Assembly: GCA_003151655.1 (NCBI GenBank)
Contig: PLYB01000209.1
Span: 1-12,064 of the forward strand
From: Gallionellaceae bacterium
GTDB lineage: Bacteria > Pseudomonadota > Gammaproteobacteria > Burkholderiales > Gallionellaceae
Direction of reading: 5' to 3'
DNA length: 12,064 nt
This document shows, one piece after another, positions 1 to 6,799 of the stretch; within the stretch, counting starts at the first letter, position 1, and each line of letters starts with the position of its first letter. A program made the position numbers and the translations under genes. Below the pieces are notes generated by a model. It made no database searches. It was not told the DNA's origin and was given only the letters and a program-made list of their open reading frames with translations.

Positions 1-1379
1 TGATCGGCCTGTCCGGCCTCATCACCCCGTCACTGGAAGAGATGGCGCACGTGGCCAAAGAAATGGAACGCCAGGGCTTCAAGATTCCGCTGCTGATCGG
101 CGGCGCAACTACATCGCGCGTACATACCGCCGTGAAGATCGAACCGAATTATCCGAGCGGCACTACCGTGTATGTCACCGATGCTTCGCGTGCGGTAGGA
201 GTGTGCAGCAATTTGTTGAGCAACACTTCGCGTGACAGCTACATCGCCGAACTTAAGGCTGACTATGCTGCAGCGCGCGAACAACACGAGGGTAAGAAGG
301 GTAAGGCTTCGTATGTGTCGCTGGAAGAAGCGCGGAAGCATGGGTTTAGAACAAATTGGAGCAAAAAACCAACCCCCCTCAGTCCCCCCTTGTCAGGGGG
401 GAAGACCACCGCTCCCTCCCCTGACAAGGGGAGGGCTGGGGAGGGGTTAGAGGTTTACGTTCCGCCAAAACCAATCTTGTTAGGCGTGCAAAAGCTGGAA
501 AACTATCCGCTCAACATCCTCGTGGACATCATCGACTGGACCCCTTTCTTCCAAGCATGGGAACTGGCCGGACGTTATCCGAAGATATTGGACGATAAAG
601 TGGTCGGTGAAGAAGCGCGCAAACTATTCGCCGACGCGCAAGCCATGCTGAAGAAAATCGTCAACGAAAAATGGCTCTCCGCCAATGCCGTGTTCGGCCT
701 GTTCCCCGCGAATAGCGTGAACAGCGACGATATCGAAATCTACACCGATGAGAAGCGCAACAAAGTCGCGATGACTTGGCACAACTTGCGCCAGCAAACC
801 AAGAAGCCCGCCGATATTCCTAACTACTGTCTGGCCGACTACATCGCACCTAAAGATTCCAAGGTGAAGGATTACATCGGCGGCTTTGCTGTCACCACCG
901 GCCTCGGCATCGACGCGCGCGTGGCGGAATTCGAAAAGCAGAACGACGACTACAGCGCCATCATGCTGAAAGCGCTGGCTGACCGTCTGGCCGAAGCTTT
1001 CGCCGAACATTTGCACCTGCGCGTGCGGCGCGAGTTCTGGGGTTATGCGGCAGATGAAACCTTGAGCAACGACGACATCATCGCCGAAAAATATTGCGGC
1101 ATCCGCCCCGCTCCCGGCTATCCCGCCTGCCCCGAGCACACCGAGAAAGGCGCATTGTTCAAATTGCTGCAAGCGCCAAAGAATGCCGCAATCACCCTCA
1201 CCGAAAGCTTCGCCATGCTGCCCACCGCAGCAGTCAGCGGCTTCTATTTCTCGCACCCGCAAGCGCAGTATTTCGCTACGGGGAAAATTGATAAGGATCA
1301 GGTCGCGGATTATGCCAAGCGCAAGGGCATGACATTGGAAGAGGCGGAACGTTGGTTGGCTCCGGTGTTGAGTTATTAG
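1..1379 (+). CDS. metH: Cobalamin-dependent methionine synthase MetH, C-terminal part (5' end outside window)
   Basis: MetH transfers a methyl group from methyltetrahydrofolate to homocysteine through cobalamin, in the cytoplasm. The frame is open from position 3 without a start, so the gene begins upstream; the substrate domains and the cobalamin-ligating DxHxxG motif lie outside the window. What remains is the end of the B12 domain (IGLSGLITPSLEEM, then LIGGATTSRVHTAVKI) and the complete AdoMet-binding reactivation domain. The latter shows DWTPFFQAWELAGRYP, GLFPAN, HNLRQQ, the AdoMet-binding GIRPAPGYPACPEHTEK and ESFAMLPTAAVSGFYFSHP. These match the Escherichia coli protein closely from memory, up to the C-terminal ERWLAPVLSY. 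The oddity is a stretch rich in Pro, Ser and Gly at 370-450, between the two domains, which is the translation of a palindromic DNA element. The frame is kept, so the enzyme is probably functional. Identity is certain; the effect of the insert is inferred. Confidence 0.97.
   Translation, partial: IGLSGLITPSLEEMAHVAKEMERQGFKIPLLIGGATTSRVHTAVKIEPNYPSGTTVYVTDASRAVGVCSNLLSNTSRDSYIAELKADYAAAREQHEGKKGKASYVSLEEARKHGFRTNWSKKPTPLSPPLSGGKTTAPSPDKGRAGEGLEVYVPPKPILLGVQKLENYPLNILVDIIDWTPFFQAWELAGRYPKILDDKVVGEEARKLFADAQAMLKKIVNEKWLSANAVFGLFPANSVNSDDIEIYTDEKRNKVAMTWHNLRQQTKKPADIPNYCLADYIAPKDSKVKDYIGGFAVTTGLGIDARVAEFEKQNDDYSAIMLKALADRLAEAFAEHLHLRVRREFWGYAADETLSNDDIIAEKYCGIRPAPGYPACPEHTEKGALFKLLQAPKNAAITLTESFAMLPTAAVSGFYFSHPQAQYFATGKIDKDQVADYAKRKGMTLEEAERWLAPVLSY
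371..448. repeat. REP-like palindromic element inside the metH reading frame
   Basis: This is an inverted repeat with a left arm at about 371-401 and a right arm at about 414-448. Both arms contain the core CCCCTTGTCAGGGG on one strand or the other, and the outer part is CCCCTCCCCAGCC-like. The arms differ by a few substitutions and a short indel. The element is very rich in C/G runs, unlike the codons around it. It is read through in frame as a peptide of about 26 residues in the linker between the B12 and activation domains of MetH. Similar C/G-rich palindromes occur between genes in many betaproteobacteria; that family link comes from recollection, not a search. Confidence 0.8.
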
Positions 1380-1407
1380 CCTCGTAAATGAAGGGAGGAG
1401 ATCCTTT

Positions 1408-1899
1408 ATGGACGAAAGGGAAGTAGACAGCAAAAAAGAAGCTATGCGGAAAAAAGCCTTAGGAGAGTTGGGCGAGTTAGTAGCACTTAAAACGCTTGTG
1501 GATAATGGCTTTGAAAAAATTACGCATCTTAACGATACGAAAAGACGAAATTATCCCTTTGCTGATCTGCTTGCAGAAAAGGATGGCAAAAAGTACGCGA
1601 TAAGTGTTAAAGCTAGAAATAAGTTGCAAAAGAACGGCACGTTAAATAACAGATACAACTTGAAGCAGACACATGTCTCAGCGGTAGAAGCAGAACTGGA
1701 TGCAGAGGCTTTTTGGATGGCAATCCCGTTCGATAATAATTCATATTCCGTCCGATTTGGATCTGTTGCTGAGCTCAAGGATGCAAGCGGAAAACCTTTG
1801 AGTGGCATCCCTATGGGGGAAGAATGTGCGTATGGAAAAGAGTGGGTAAAAGATAAGCCGCACTACTTCGATTTCAGTTACTTCACAAACATGAATTAA
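1408..1899 (+). CDS. Small PD-(D/E)XK nuclease-like protein, uncertain function
   Basis: A 163-residue soluble protein with no signal peptide or membrane segment. The pattern suggests the restriction-endonuclease-like fold: a first helix with GELGELVALKTLVDNGF (E20, E23), then an acidic residue in YPFADLLAE (D53), then a strand YAISVKAR ending in V67-K68. In canonical members the residue two before the lysine is E, D or Q; here it is S66, so the active site is either diverged or inactive. The start at 1408 is supported by a strong AGGGAGGAG Shine-Dalgarno at 1392-1400, seven bases upstream. The gene is visibly AT-richer and more lysine/asparagine-rich than metH before it and the FKBP gene after it, which hints at later acquisition. 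It follows metH by 28 bases, so it could be co-transcribed. No partner methylase is visible. The fold call is inference at moderate confidence. Confidence 0.6.
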   Translation: MDEREVDSKKEAMRKKALGELGELVALKTLVDNGFEKITHLNDTKRRNYPFADLLAEKDGKKYAISVKARNKLQKNGTLNNRYNLKQTHVSAVEAELDAEAFWMAIPFDNNSYSVRFGSVAELKDASGKPLSGIPMGEECAYGKEWVKDKPHYFDFSYFTNMN

Positions 1900-1914
1900 G
1901 CAGCTAGCGTAGGA

Positions 1915-1950
1915 TAGGTTGAGCAGCGCGATACCCAACCTACACTTTTT
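1915..1950 (+). terminator. Hairpin plus T-run after the nuclease-like gene
   Basis: TAGGTTG at 1915-1921 pairs perfectly with CAACCTA at 1936-1942 across a 14-base loop. Three bases later a run of five T follows (1946-1950). It sits 15 bases after the stop of the preceding gene and upstream of the first FKBP gene, so it fits an intrinsic terminator. The stem is only 7 bp and not very GC-rich, so it may be weak. The wider sequence resembles the common GTAGG(T/G)TGGGT...ACCCAACCTAC intergenic palindrome, so it may have started as a repeat element. Confidence 0.5.
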
Positions 1951-1982
1951 ACAACTATCGATTACTAACCAGAAAGAGAAAC

Positions 1983-2669
1983 ATGACCACCCTCATCAAA
2001 ACCGACACCCAACTTGGCGAAGGCGCGGAAGCGCAAGCCGGACAATCCGTTACTGTGCATTACACCGGCTGGTTGTATGACGAAGTGGCGCCCGACAATA
2101 AAGGCGCGAAGTTCGACAGTTCATTCGACCGCAACGAGCCGTTCGATTTTCCGCTCGGCGGCGGGCGCGTTATCAAGGGCTGGGACGAAGGCGTACAGGG
2201 CATGAAAGAAGGCGGTTTGCGCACGCTGGTTATTCCGGCGGAGATGGGCTACGGCGCGCGCGGTGCGGGCGATGTGATTCCACCGAATGCGAAGCTGGTA
2301 TTTGAGGTAAAGTTGCTCAAGGTGATCCGCACCGAAATGATCGATTCCAAAATCGGCGAGGGCGCAGAAGCACAGGCCGGACAAAACGTTACTGTGCATT
2401 ACACCGGCTGGCTGTTCGACAAAAATGCGCCGGAGAATAAAGGCACCAAGTTTGACAGCTCGCGCGACCGCGATGAGCCGTTCGATTTCCCGCTCGGCGA
2501 GGGCCATGTGATTCAAGGCTGGGATTTGGGCGTGCAAGGCATGAAGGTGGGCGGGCAGCGCACGCTGATTGTCCCGCCGGAAATGGGTTATGGGCGGCGC
2601 GGTGCGGGCGGAGTGATTCCGGGCAATGCGACGCTGGTATTCGATGTTGAACTGCTGGAAGTGCTGTAA
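1983..2669 (+). CDS. Tandem two-domain FKBP-type peptidyl-prolyl cis-trans isomerase
   Basis: Catalyses cis-trans isomerisation of X-Pro bonds and probably assists folding. The 228 residues are two near-identical FKBP domains, about 1-115 and 116-228, with no signal peptide, so it is expected in the cytoplasm. Each domain has the FKBP12 pocket residues: Y in VHYTGW, FD in KFDSS, F in PFDFPLG, VI and W in the V-I-x-G-W motif, Y in MGYG, I in VIP and F in LVF(E/D)V. Both carry a short insert (APDNKG, APENKG) after the YTGW strand. The DNA repeats as well: GTTACTGTGCATTACACC occurs at 2049 and again at 2388, a period of 339 bases or 113 codons. The gene downstream is a third copy of the same domain. 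A purine-rich AGAAAGAGA stretch just before the ATG is the likely ribosome binding site. Bacterial FKBPs are usually single-domain, so the fusion is unusual. Confidence 0.93.
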   Translation: MTTLIKTDTQLGEGAEAQAGQSVTVHYTGWLYDEVAPDNKGAKFDSSFDRNEPFDFPLGGGRVIKGWDEGVQGMKEGGLRTLVIPAEMGYGARGAGDVIPPNAKLVFEVKLLKVIRTEMIDSKIGEGAEAQAGQNVTVHYTGWLFDKNAPENKGTKFDSSRDRDEPFDFPLGEGHVIQGWDLGVQGMKVGGQRTLIVPPEMGYGRRGAGGVIPGNATLVFDVELLEVL

Positions 2670-2718
2670 TACCGTACGTAATAATTACCGCTAACTTTTC
2701 TTAAATATTGAGGCTTAA

Positions 2719-3168
2719 ATGAATCTGATTCCCAAACTGTTACTCACGCTGTTGCTGTCTGCCGCATGCGTTACCACCGCCTGTTCGCAACAGGATTCAT
2801 CTTCTGCGGAGACAAGCAAAGTGACTGAACTGATCAAAAAAGATATGGTGCGCGGCGATGGTACGGAAGCCAAAGCAGGCCAGCAGGTAACGGTGCATTA
2901 CACCGGCTGGCTGTATGAGGAAGCTGCGCCTGAACACAAAGGTAAAAAGTTCGACAGCTCGCGTGATCGCGGCACTCCGTTCGATTTCTCGCTCGGCGCA
3001 GGACAGGTCATCAAAGGCTGGGATCAAGGCGTACAGGGCATGAAAGTGGGCGGTCATCGCACACTCATCATCCCGCCTGAGATGGGTTACGGCAAACGCG
3101 GTGCGGGTGGTGTGATTCCGGGCAATGCGACGCTGGTGTTTGATGTCGAGTTGCTGGGTGCGCATTAA
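2719..3168 (+). CDS. Exported FKBP-type peptidyl-prolyl cis-trans isomerase, probable lipoprotein
   Basis: A 149-residue FKBP with an N-terminal export signal: two basic residues at most, then the hydrophobic LLLTLLLSAACVTTAC, with cysteines at 17 and 22. Neither cysteine has a textbook lipobox (S-A-A-C and T-T-A-C), but C22 followed by SQQDSSSAE looks like a lipoprotein start. The alternative is simple periplasmic release. The FKBP domain covers about 35-149 and has all the pocket residues (VHYTGW, KFDSS, PFDFSLG, VIKGW, MGYG, VIPG, LVFDVELL). It is closest to the second domain of the preceding gene: both share SSRDR, GMKVGG and RGAGGVIPGNATLVFDVELL. This indicates a duplication followed by gain of an export signal. 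A GAGG at 2710-2713 serves as ribosome binding site. The 49-base gap suggests co-transcription with the tandem FKBP, giving cytosolic and envelope versions from one locus. Confidence 0.92.
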   Translation: MNLIPKLLLTLLLSAACVTTACSQQDSSSAETSKVTELIKKDMVRGDGTEAKAGQQVTVHYTGWLYEEAAPEHKGKKFDSSRDRGTPFDFSLGAGQVIKGWDQGVQGMKVGGHRTLIIPPEMGYGKRGAGGVIPGNATLVFDVELLGAH

Positions 3169-3215
3169 GTTTCTGCTCAGCGCATTAATAACACAGGTAA
3201 TTTGACAGGTCGCTA

Positions 3216-3276
3216 TCGCTCGATGAATCGAGCTCCTACAGTGAGGATTATTGTAGGAGGCAGATTCATCTGGCGA
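3216..3276. repeat. REP-like inverted repeat (GTAGGAG/CTCCTAC type)
   Basis: The left arm 3216-3241 (TCGCTCGATGAATCGAGCTC then CTACA) and the right arm 3250-3276 (TTGTAGGAGGCAGATTCATC then TGGCGA) are reverse complements with a few mismatches around an 8-base centre. It lies in the roughly 200-base gap between the FKBP lipoprotein gene and the convergent membrane protein gene. It resembles widespread proteobacterial REP-type palindromes containing TGTAGGAGC. It may also stop transcription from both sides, but there is no T-run. I see nothing else in the rest of 3169-3371. Confidence 0.7.
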
Positions 3277-3371
3277 TTTGAGGCTGTAAAATTGTGCTGC
3301 AGTTATAAGAATTCCTGCGAAGCTATCTTTCGTTATTGGTTTTTTACTTCTAGACCAAGCAGTGTATCCCT

Positions 3372-3977
3372 TCACCAAGTTAGCTTGATTGCTACTACCA
3401 TGCTAAGTGCTCCAAGTTCGGCATACCCTGCATGATTGACTTGCCCGGTACTGGTATTCATTGATTTGTTCACGGCATAAGCCATCAAGGCTGCGCCAGT
3501 CACACCAAGCAGTACGTGCAGATTATCGGGATCTTTCCAGCCGTCTTCCAAACTAAAGTCATCCCAGTGGACAATCAGGCCGGATGCCACGGTAGCCAGC
3601 GCCATTACCGCAGTCGCTTTGCCCAATTCAGCATGTGTGCCATTTACATCACGCGGCCCGTTACCAACCGGGTGGACATGGGTCATGAAGGTCATTCCGG
3701 CTAATGCTGCCGTCGTTACCCCCAAATACTGGTGAATTTTTTTACCTGAAAATAGTTTCGGTTCGAATTCTTTGGATGGCGAATCTGCCGAAATTTTATT
3801 TTTTACTTTGGCAACATCGGCATCAGTTTCTGCCAGCATGAAAGATTTCACATCCTGACTGTAATACTTGCTGTCAGGCAAGGTGAGATCAAGCGGCCTT
3901 TCTGCTGCACTGGCAAACCCCGTAATGGACGACAAACAAGCAGCCACGACCAGTCGCCCCAGTCTTCCAACGATCAT
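3372..3977 (-). CDS. Exported four-helix membrane protein with regularly spaced histidines (possible b-type haem protein)
   Basis: A 201-residue protein I cannot assign to a named family. A signal peptide with a likely cut after ASA-A (about residue 25) precedes a polar region to about residue 80. Four hydrophobic helices follow: about 82-100, 115-137, 154-170 and 182-200. Each starts with a histidine and a Leu-Gly: HQYLG (82), HAELG (115), HVLLG (154), HAGYAELG (182). Extra histidines lie at the far ends of helices 1 and 2 (H100, H102, H137). Helix bundles with histidines at both membrane faces recall cytochrome b561-type di-haem proteins, but the similarity is only in pattern. The start is supported by GGGAGA five bases upstream of the ATG. 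It is the last gene on this strand, 139 bases after the ferritin-like gene, with a palindrome between them, so membership of that operon is uncertain. Confidence 0.75.
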   Translation of the reverse strand: MIVGRLGRLVVAACLSSITGFASAAERPLDLTLPDSKYYSQDVKSFMLAETDADVAKVKNKISADSPSKEFEPKLFSGKKIHQYLGVTTAALAGMTFMTHVHPVGNGPRDVNGTHAELGKATAVMALATVASGLIVHWDDFSLEDGWKDPDNLHVLLGVTGAALMAYAVNKSMNTSTGQVNHAGYAELGALSMVVAIKLTW

Positions 3978-4010
3978 GCTTTTCTCCCTGATATTGGGAA
4001 GAGAGAATGC

Positions 4011-4083
4011 TGAAGGGGAAAGGGTAAAACCCTCGCGCCCACTATTCGGAGAGCCGGTTTTACCCTTCTCCCTTCCCCCTTCA
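4011..4083. repeat. G/C-tract inverted repeat between the ferritin-like and four-helix genes
   Basis: The left arm TGAAGGGGAAAGGGTAAAAC (4011-4030) pairs with the right arm 4057-4083, whose reverse complement reads TGAAGGGGGAAGGG, then AGAAGGGTAAAAC; the right arm has a 7-base insertion. The centre (4031-4056) is unpaired. It stands in the 139-base gap between two genes on the - strand. Neither side has a T-run, so it is more likely a mobile or REP-like palindrome than a simple terminator. It resembles the metH element in its runs of C and G but has a different core. Confidence 0.65.
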
Positions 4084-4116
4084 CCACAAAAGGTATTTTA
4101 AAAACCCCCACCTTGT

Positions 4117-4893
4117 TTAGACTCCACTGGCGTGTGCATCATCAACCAGAGATTCCGGATGGTAATCCCGCCGCACAAACGATAACAATTCGACGAGCGG
4201 TGTATGCGTCAGCGTATCGCGAAAATTTTTCGCCACAAAGCTTCCCAATCCGGCCAATGTTTTTGTAAACTTCCTGCCAGTTTTCCGGTGCAATATCCAA
4301 GGCACAGCGATGGACACGTAAGCCGCCCCGGTAAGCAACACGAGGGCAATGGTAACGATCCGGTTGATGCGGCTACTCGCCCCATTCGCCAGCCACAGGT
4401 CAAATACCACGGAACGGTGAGCCAACTCTTCCCGCGCATGCATTTCAAACAACTCCTGCGCAAAAGACGAGGTAAAAATAAGTTTGGGTTGTTGATTGAC
4501 GTAAAGCTTGGAAATCACCGCGGCCAAATGCTCAAGAGCCGCAGCCAAGGCCAACCGCTTTGAAAGGCTCAAGCGTCGTGCTGCCCCGTTAAGAAGCGCA
4601 CCCACCATAGCAAGTGCCGGCGGCTGTTTTCCAAGATGCTGCAACAGCGACGAATTAAATTTTTTATGCACGCACGAGTGATTGGATTCTTCACGAATAA
4701 AGGCTTGGCAACGCTGCACCAATTCCTCATCCCGATGCGTGCGCGTACCTTCGACAACGGTGCGAATAAAAAAATTCTCCAGCACGGGTGTAACAAAACT
4801 GACCGCCTCCATCACGCTTGAAGTAACGGGGTCGGCATTGCACCAGTTCACCGGAACTTCACCAATCTCAGTCTGCTGAACTAATCTTTTCAT
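4117..4893 (-). CDS. Ferritin-like predicted metal-dependent hydrolase (PF10118-type)
   Basis: A 258-residue, mostly helical protein of the family annotated as predicted metal-dependent hydrolase (COG3687/PF10118), whose reaction is not established. Candidate di-metal ligands are visible in ferritin-like order: E39 in TPVLENFF, E68/E69 with H72 and H76 in FIREESNHSCVH, E121-H122 in the ALEHLAAV helix, and E155/E156 with H159 in MHAREELAHRSVVFD. A hydrophobic stretch near 180-202 is probably a membrane segment or a buried helix. The start ATG overlaps the stop of the LolA-like gene by four bases (ATGA), with GGGAAG upstream as ribosome binding site, so translation is probably coupled. It is the fourth gene of a run that begins with an ABC ATPase. 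The family call is fairly secure; the idea that it modifies a substrate of the transporter is inference. Confidence 0.82.
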   Translation of the reverse strand: MKRLVQQTEIGEVPVNWCNADPVTSSVMEAVSFVTPVLENFFIRTVVEGTRTHRDEELVQRCQAFIREESNHSCVHKKFNSSLLQHLGKQPPALAMVGALLNGAARRLSLSKRLALAAALEHLAAVISKLYVNQQPKLIFTSSFAQELFEMHAREELAHRSVVFDLWLANGASSRINRIVTIALVLLTGAAYVSIAVPWILHRKTGRKFTKTLAGLGSFVAKNFRDTLTHTPLVELLSFVRRDYHPESLVDDAHASGV

Positions 4894-5675
4894 TTCGCTT
4901 CCCGTTCTATATTCCGCATTGGACTATCCAGCATCGCGAAAGTTTCCGCAGAAATCTGATATTGTTCATCGCCCGCATAAACTTCAATTTCGGCAAGCGT
5001 TTTATCGGCATCTTTAATACTCAACTTCTTCGCCATCATCCCGCCGCCCTCTCCTTTGTGCGCCAAATTCGCCACAGAAGTCGTACGCAGCAAAGCATGG
5101 CTGTGATCAAACATGCGCGTCCTTAACGAAAGTTTTGCCTGCTGATCGACGCAACTTTCAACTTCCTGAACGACGCTATTTTTGTCGTCCGCAACAGAGC
5201 GTATTTTGACGCATTCGCGTCCGTTAACTTGCTCCATCCCTTCCAGCGTTTGCTTTTGCCACCCCCACCACAGCCCGAGCATATCCCAAGCGACTAAACC
5301 CGAGTTAAACATCCTGGCGGAAGGATCGAAGTCGACGTATCCGCTTGCCTGACTGCGCGACTCCATCGCCCTGACGCGCCCGTCACTGCCACTTTCGGCG
5401 GCATAAAAATGATTGCGCACTTCTTCGTGTGAAATCCCACGTATCACTAAGCGCTGCTTGCCGGCATTGAATTGTCCGATGACAGCCAGCTTAAAAGGCG
5501 CGGGATGAGCGCCGTTCGCCTTGGTAATGAGGACATTCAGGCGCGCCTCAAATCCTTCTGAATACTTCGCCTGGTTCATCATTTTCGCCAAGTCGCTCGC
5601 GGTCTGCTCCGCTGCATAACCCTTGCTGACAGAAAACATCAGGCCAACAAAAATGAGCAGCGTAGCACGCATCAT
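4890..5675 (-). CDS. LolA/LolB-like periplasmic protein, outer-membrane lipoprotein-sorting type
   Basis: A 261-residue protein with a clear signal peptide (hydrophobic core at about 4-16, likely cut after YAA at residue 22). The rest looks like an alternating beta-strand, LolA-like half-barrel: FEARLNVLI near the N-terminus, FKLAVIGQF, QRLVIRG, an M-x-S-R region, a Trp-rich DMLGLWWGWQ, then GRECVKIRSVADD and a C-terminal EIEVYAGDEQYQISAETFAM. Proteins of this type are commonly encoded next to FtsX-like permeases and are thought to bind lipid or lipoprotein in the periplasm. Here both ends overlap neighbours by four bases: ATGA with the permease upstream and with the ferritin-like gene downstream. 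Two adjacent ATG codons begin the gene, and either could be used. Assignment rests on context and architecture more than on a diagnostic motif. Confidence 0.7.
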   Translation of the reverse strand: MMRATLLIFVGLMFSVSKGYAAEQTASDLAKMMNQAKYSEGFEARLNVLITKANGAHPAPFKLAVIGQFNAGKQRLVIRGISHEEVRNHFYAAESGSDGRVRAMESRSQASGYVDFDPSARMFNSGLVAWDMLGLWWGWQKQTLEGMEQVNGRECVKIRSVADDKNSVVQEVESCVDQQAKLSLRTRMFDHSHALLRTTSVANLAHKGEGGGMMAKKLSIKDADKTLAEIEVYAGDEQYQISAETFAMLDSPMRNIEREAK

Positions 5676-6799
5676 TCCTGCCTCAATGCGGATGACGGCA
5701 GCAATCGAGAAGCTTTGAAAGCAGGATAAAAGCCACCGCAGATACCCAGCACAATCGAAAGCGCCTGCACTTCCAAAAAGAACGGGATCGAGAAAATTGC
5801 ATCGATCTTGCCGCGCATCAATTCAATATGTTCCAAACCCCATGCAATACCTACCCCGACCAAGATTCCCACCAGCCCGCCCAGCAGAGAAAGAATGACC
5901 GACTCGCTAATCACCAGCTTCATAATGGTGCCGCGCTGCCAGCCCAAGGCTAACAATATGCCGATCTCACGCGTGCGTTCATTGATGCTCATCAGCATGG
6001 TATTGAACACCACCAGCGCACCGACCAGACCCGCAATCAGAATGGTGGCATTGCTCATCGCTTTGGAAATGCGCACCACCGCGTTCTGGCTCACCAATTC
6101 GCCCGAGGTGATCGCCACAAATCCGGGCAACGTCATCTTCACCTGTTCCTTGATGTTGCGCAGATCGGCTTCGGTCGTATTGGCATCCACTTTAATATTC
6201 AGCACATTTACTTTGCCGGGTTTATCGGTCACTTGCTGTGCCTGTTCAAGCGTCATCAGCAATGCGCCATTTTCCACAACAGCATTGCTTTCAAAGATGC
6301 CTACCACTTGGAAAGACTTCCCTTCGATTTCGACTTGATCACCTGTTTTTTTGTGCAACATTTCGGCGGCCAGCGCACCGATCACCACCACCGGTTCCGC
6401 ACTGGCATTCGGCCAGCGCCCTTCGACCAGTTTCAGGTGTTCCCACAGATAACTGCTATAGACCCAGCCGAACACGAACACCGGCGGCGCGTCATCGCTC
6501 ACCGTCAGCATTTCACTCAACAGCCCGACGACTTCTTTTACATGCGGCAACGCCGCCAGCACCTGCTGCACTTTTTCTGCGCGGAACGGGGACGGCATGG
6601 TGTTTTCACTGGCCGCGCGCGTCACGATCAAATCGGTGCCGCGCGCATCGTTGGCCTTTTGCCAGCTGGCCTCGAATCCCCATGCGATGCTGGTCAGCGC
6701 CACCACGGCGGCAATGCCCAGTGCAATGGCGGATACCGTCAGGCTGGTGCGCGCTGGTCTGCGCTGGAGATTATTTAGTGCGAAACGAAACAGGTTCAT
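5672..6799 (-). CDS. MacB/FtsX-type ABC transporter permease
   Basis: A 375-residue inner-membrane protein with the standard layout of this superfamily. One N-terminal membrane helix (about 18-40, after RFALNNLQRRPARTSL) is followed by a periplasmic MacB-core domain of about 200 residues, then three C-terminal helices (about 252-272, 296-325 and 338-360). The cytoplasmic loop NERTREIGILLALGW is the typical coupling segment that contacts the ATPase, and the protein ends PAFKASRLLPSSALRQE, as FtsX-like permeases do. Such proteins transmit force to the periplasm and drive lipoprotein release or substrate expulsion rather than channel-like transport. The start is fixed by a GGAGG six bases upstream of the ATG (complement of 6806-6810), inside the end of the ATPase gene, with a 4-base ATGA overlap. 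Only one permease gene is present, so a homodimer is expected. Confidence 0.93.
   Translation of the reverse strand: MNLFRFALNNLQRRPARTSLTVSAIALGIAAVVALTSIAWGFEASWQKANDARGTDLIVTRAASENTMPSPFRAEKVQQVLAALPHVKEVVGLLSEMLTVSDDAPPVFVFGWVYSSYLWEHLKLVEGRWPNASAEPVVVIGALAAEMLHKKTGDQVEIEGKSFQVVGIFESNAVVENGALLMTLEQAQQVTDKPGKVNVLNIKVDANTTEADLRNIKEQVKMTLPGFVAITSGELVSQNAVVRISKAMSNATILIAGLVGALVVFNTMLMSINERTREIGILLALGWQRGTIMKLVISESVILSLLGGLVGILVGVGIAWGLEHIELMRGKIDAIFSIPFFLEVQALSIVLGICGGFYPAFKASRLLPSSALRQE

Noticed and set aside
624..1433. Long - strand frame opposite metH (269 codons)
   Set aside because: It lies entirely antisense to well-conserved MetH sequence, has low-complexity residue runs and no family resemblance; a frame shadow.
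2049..2910. FKBP nucleotide repeats as a non-coding repeat array
   Set aside because: All copies fall at the same place in three coding FKBP domains; explained by domain duplication.
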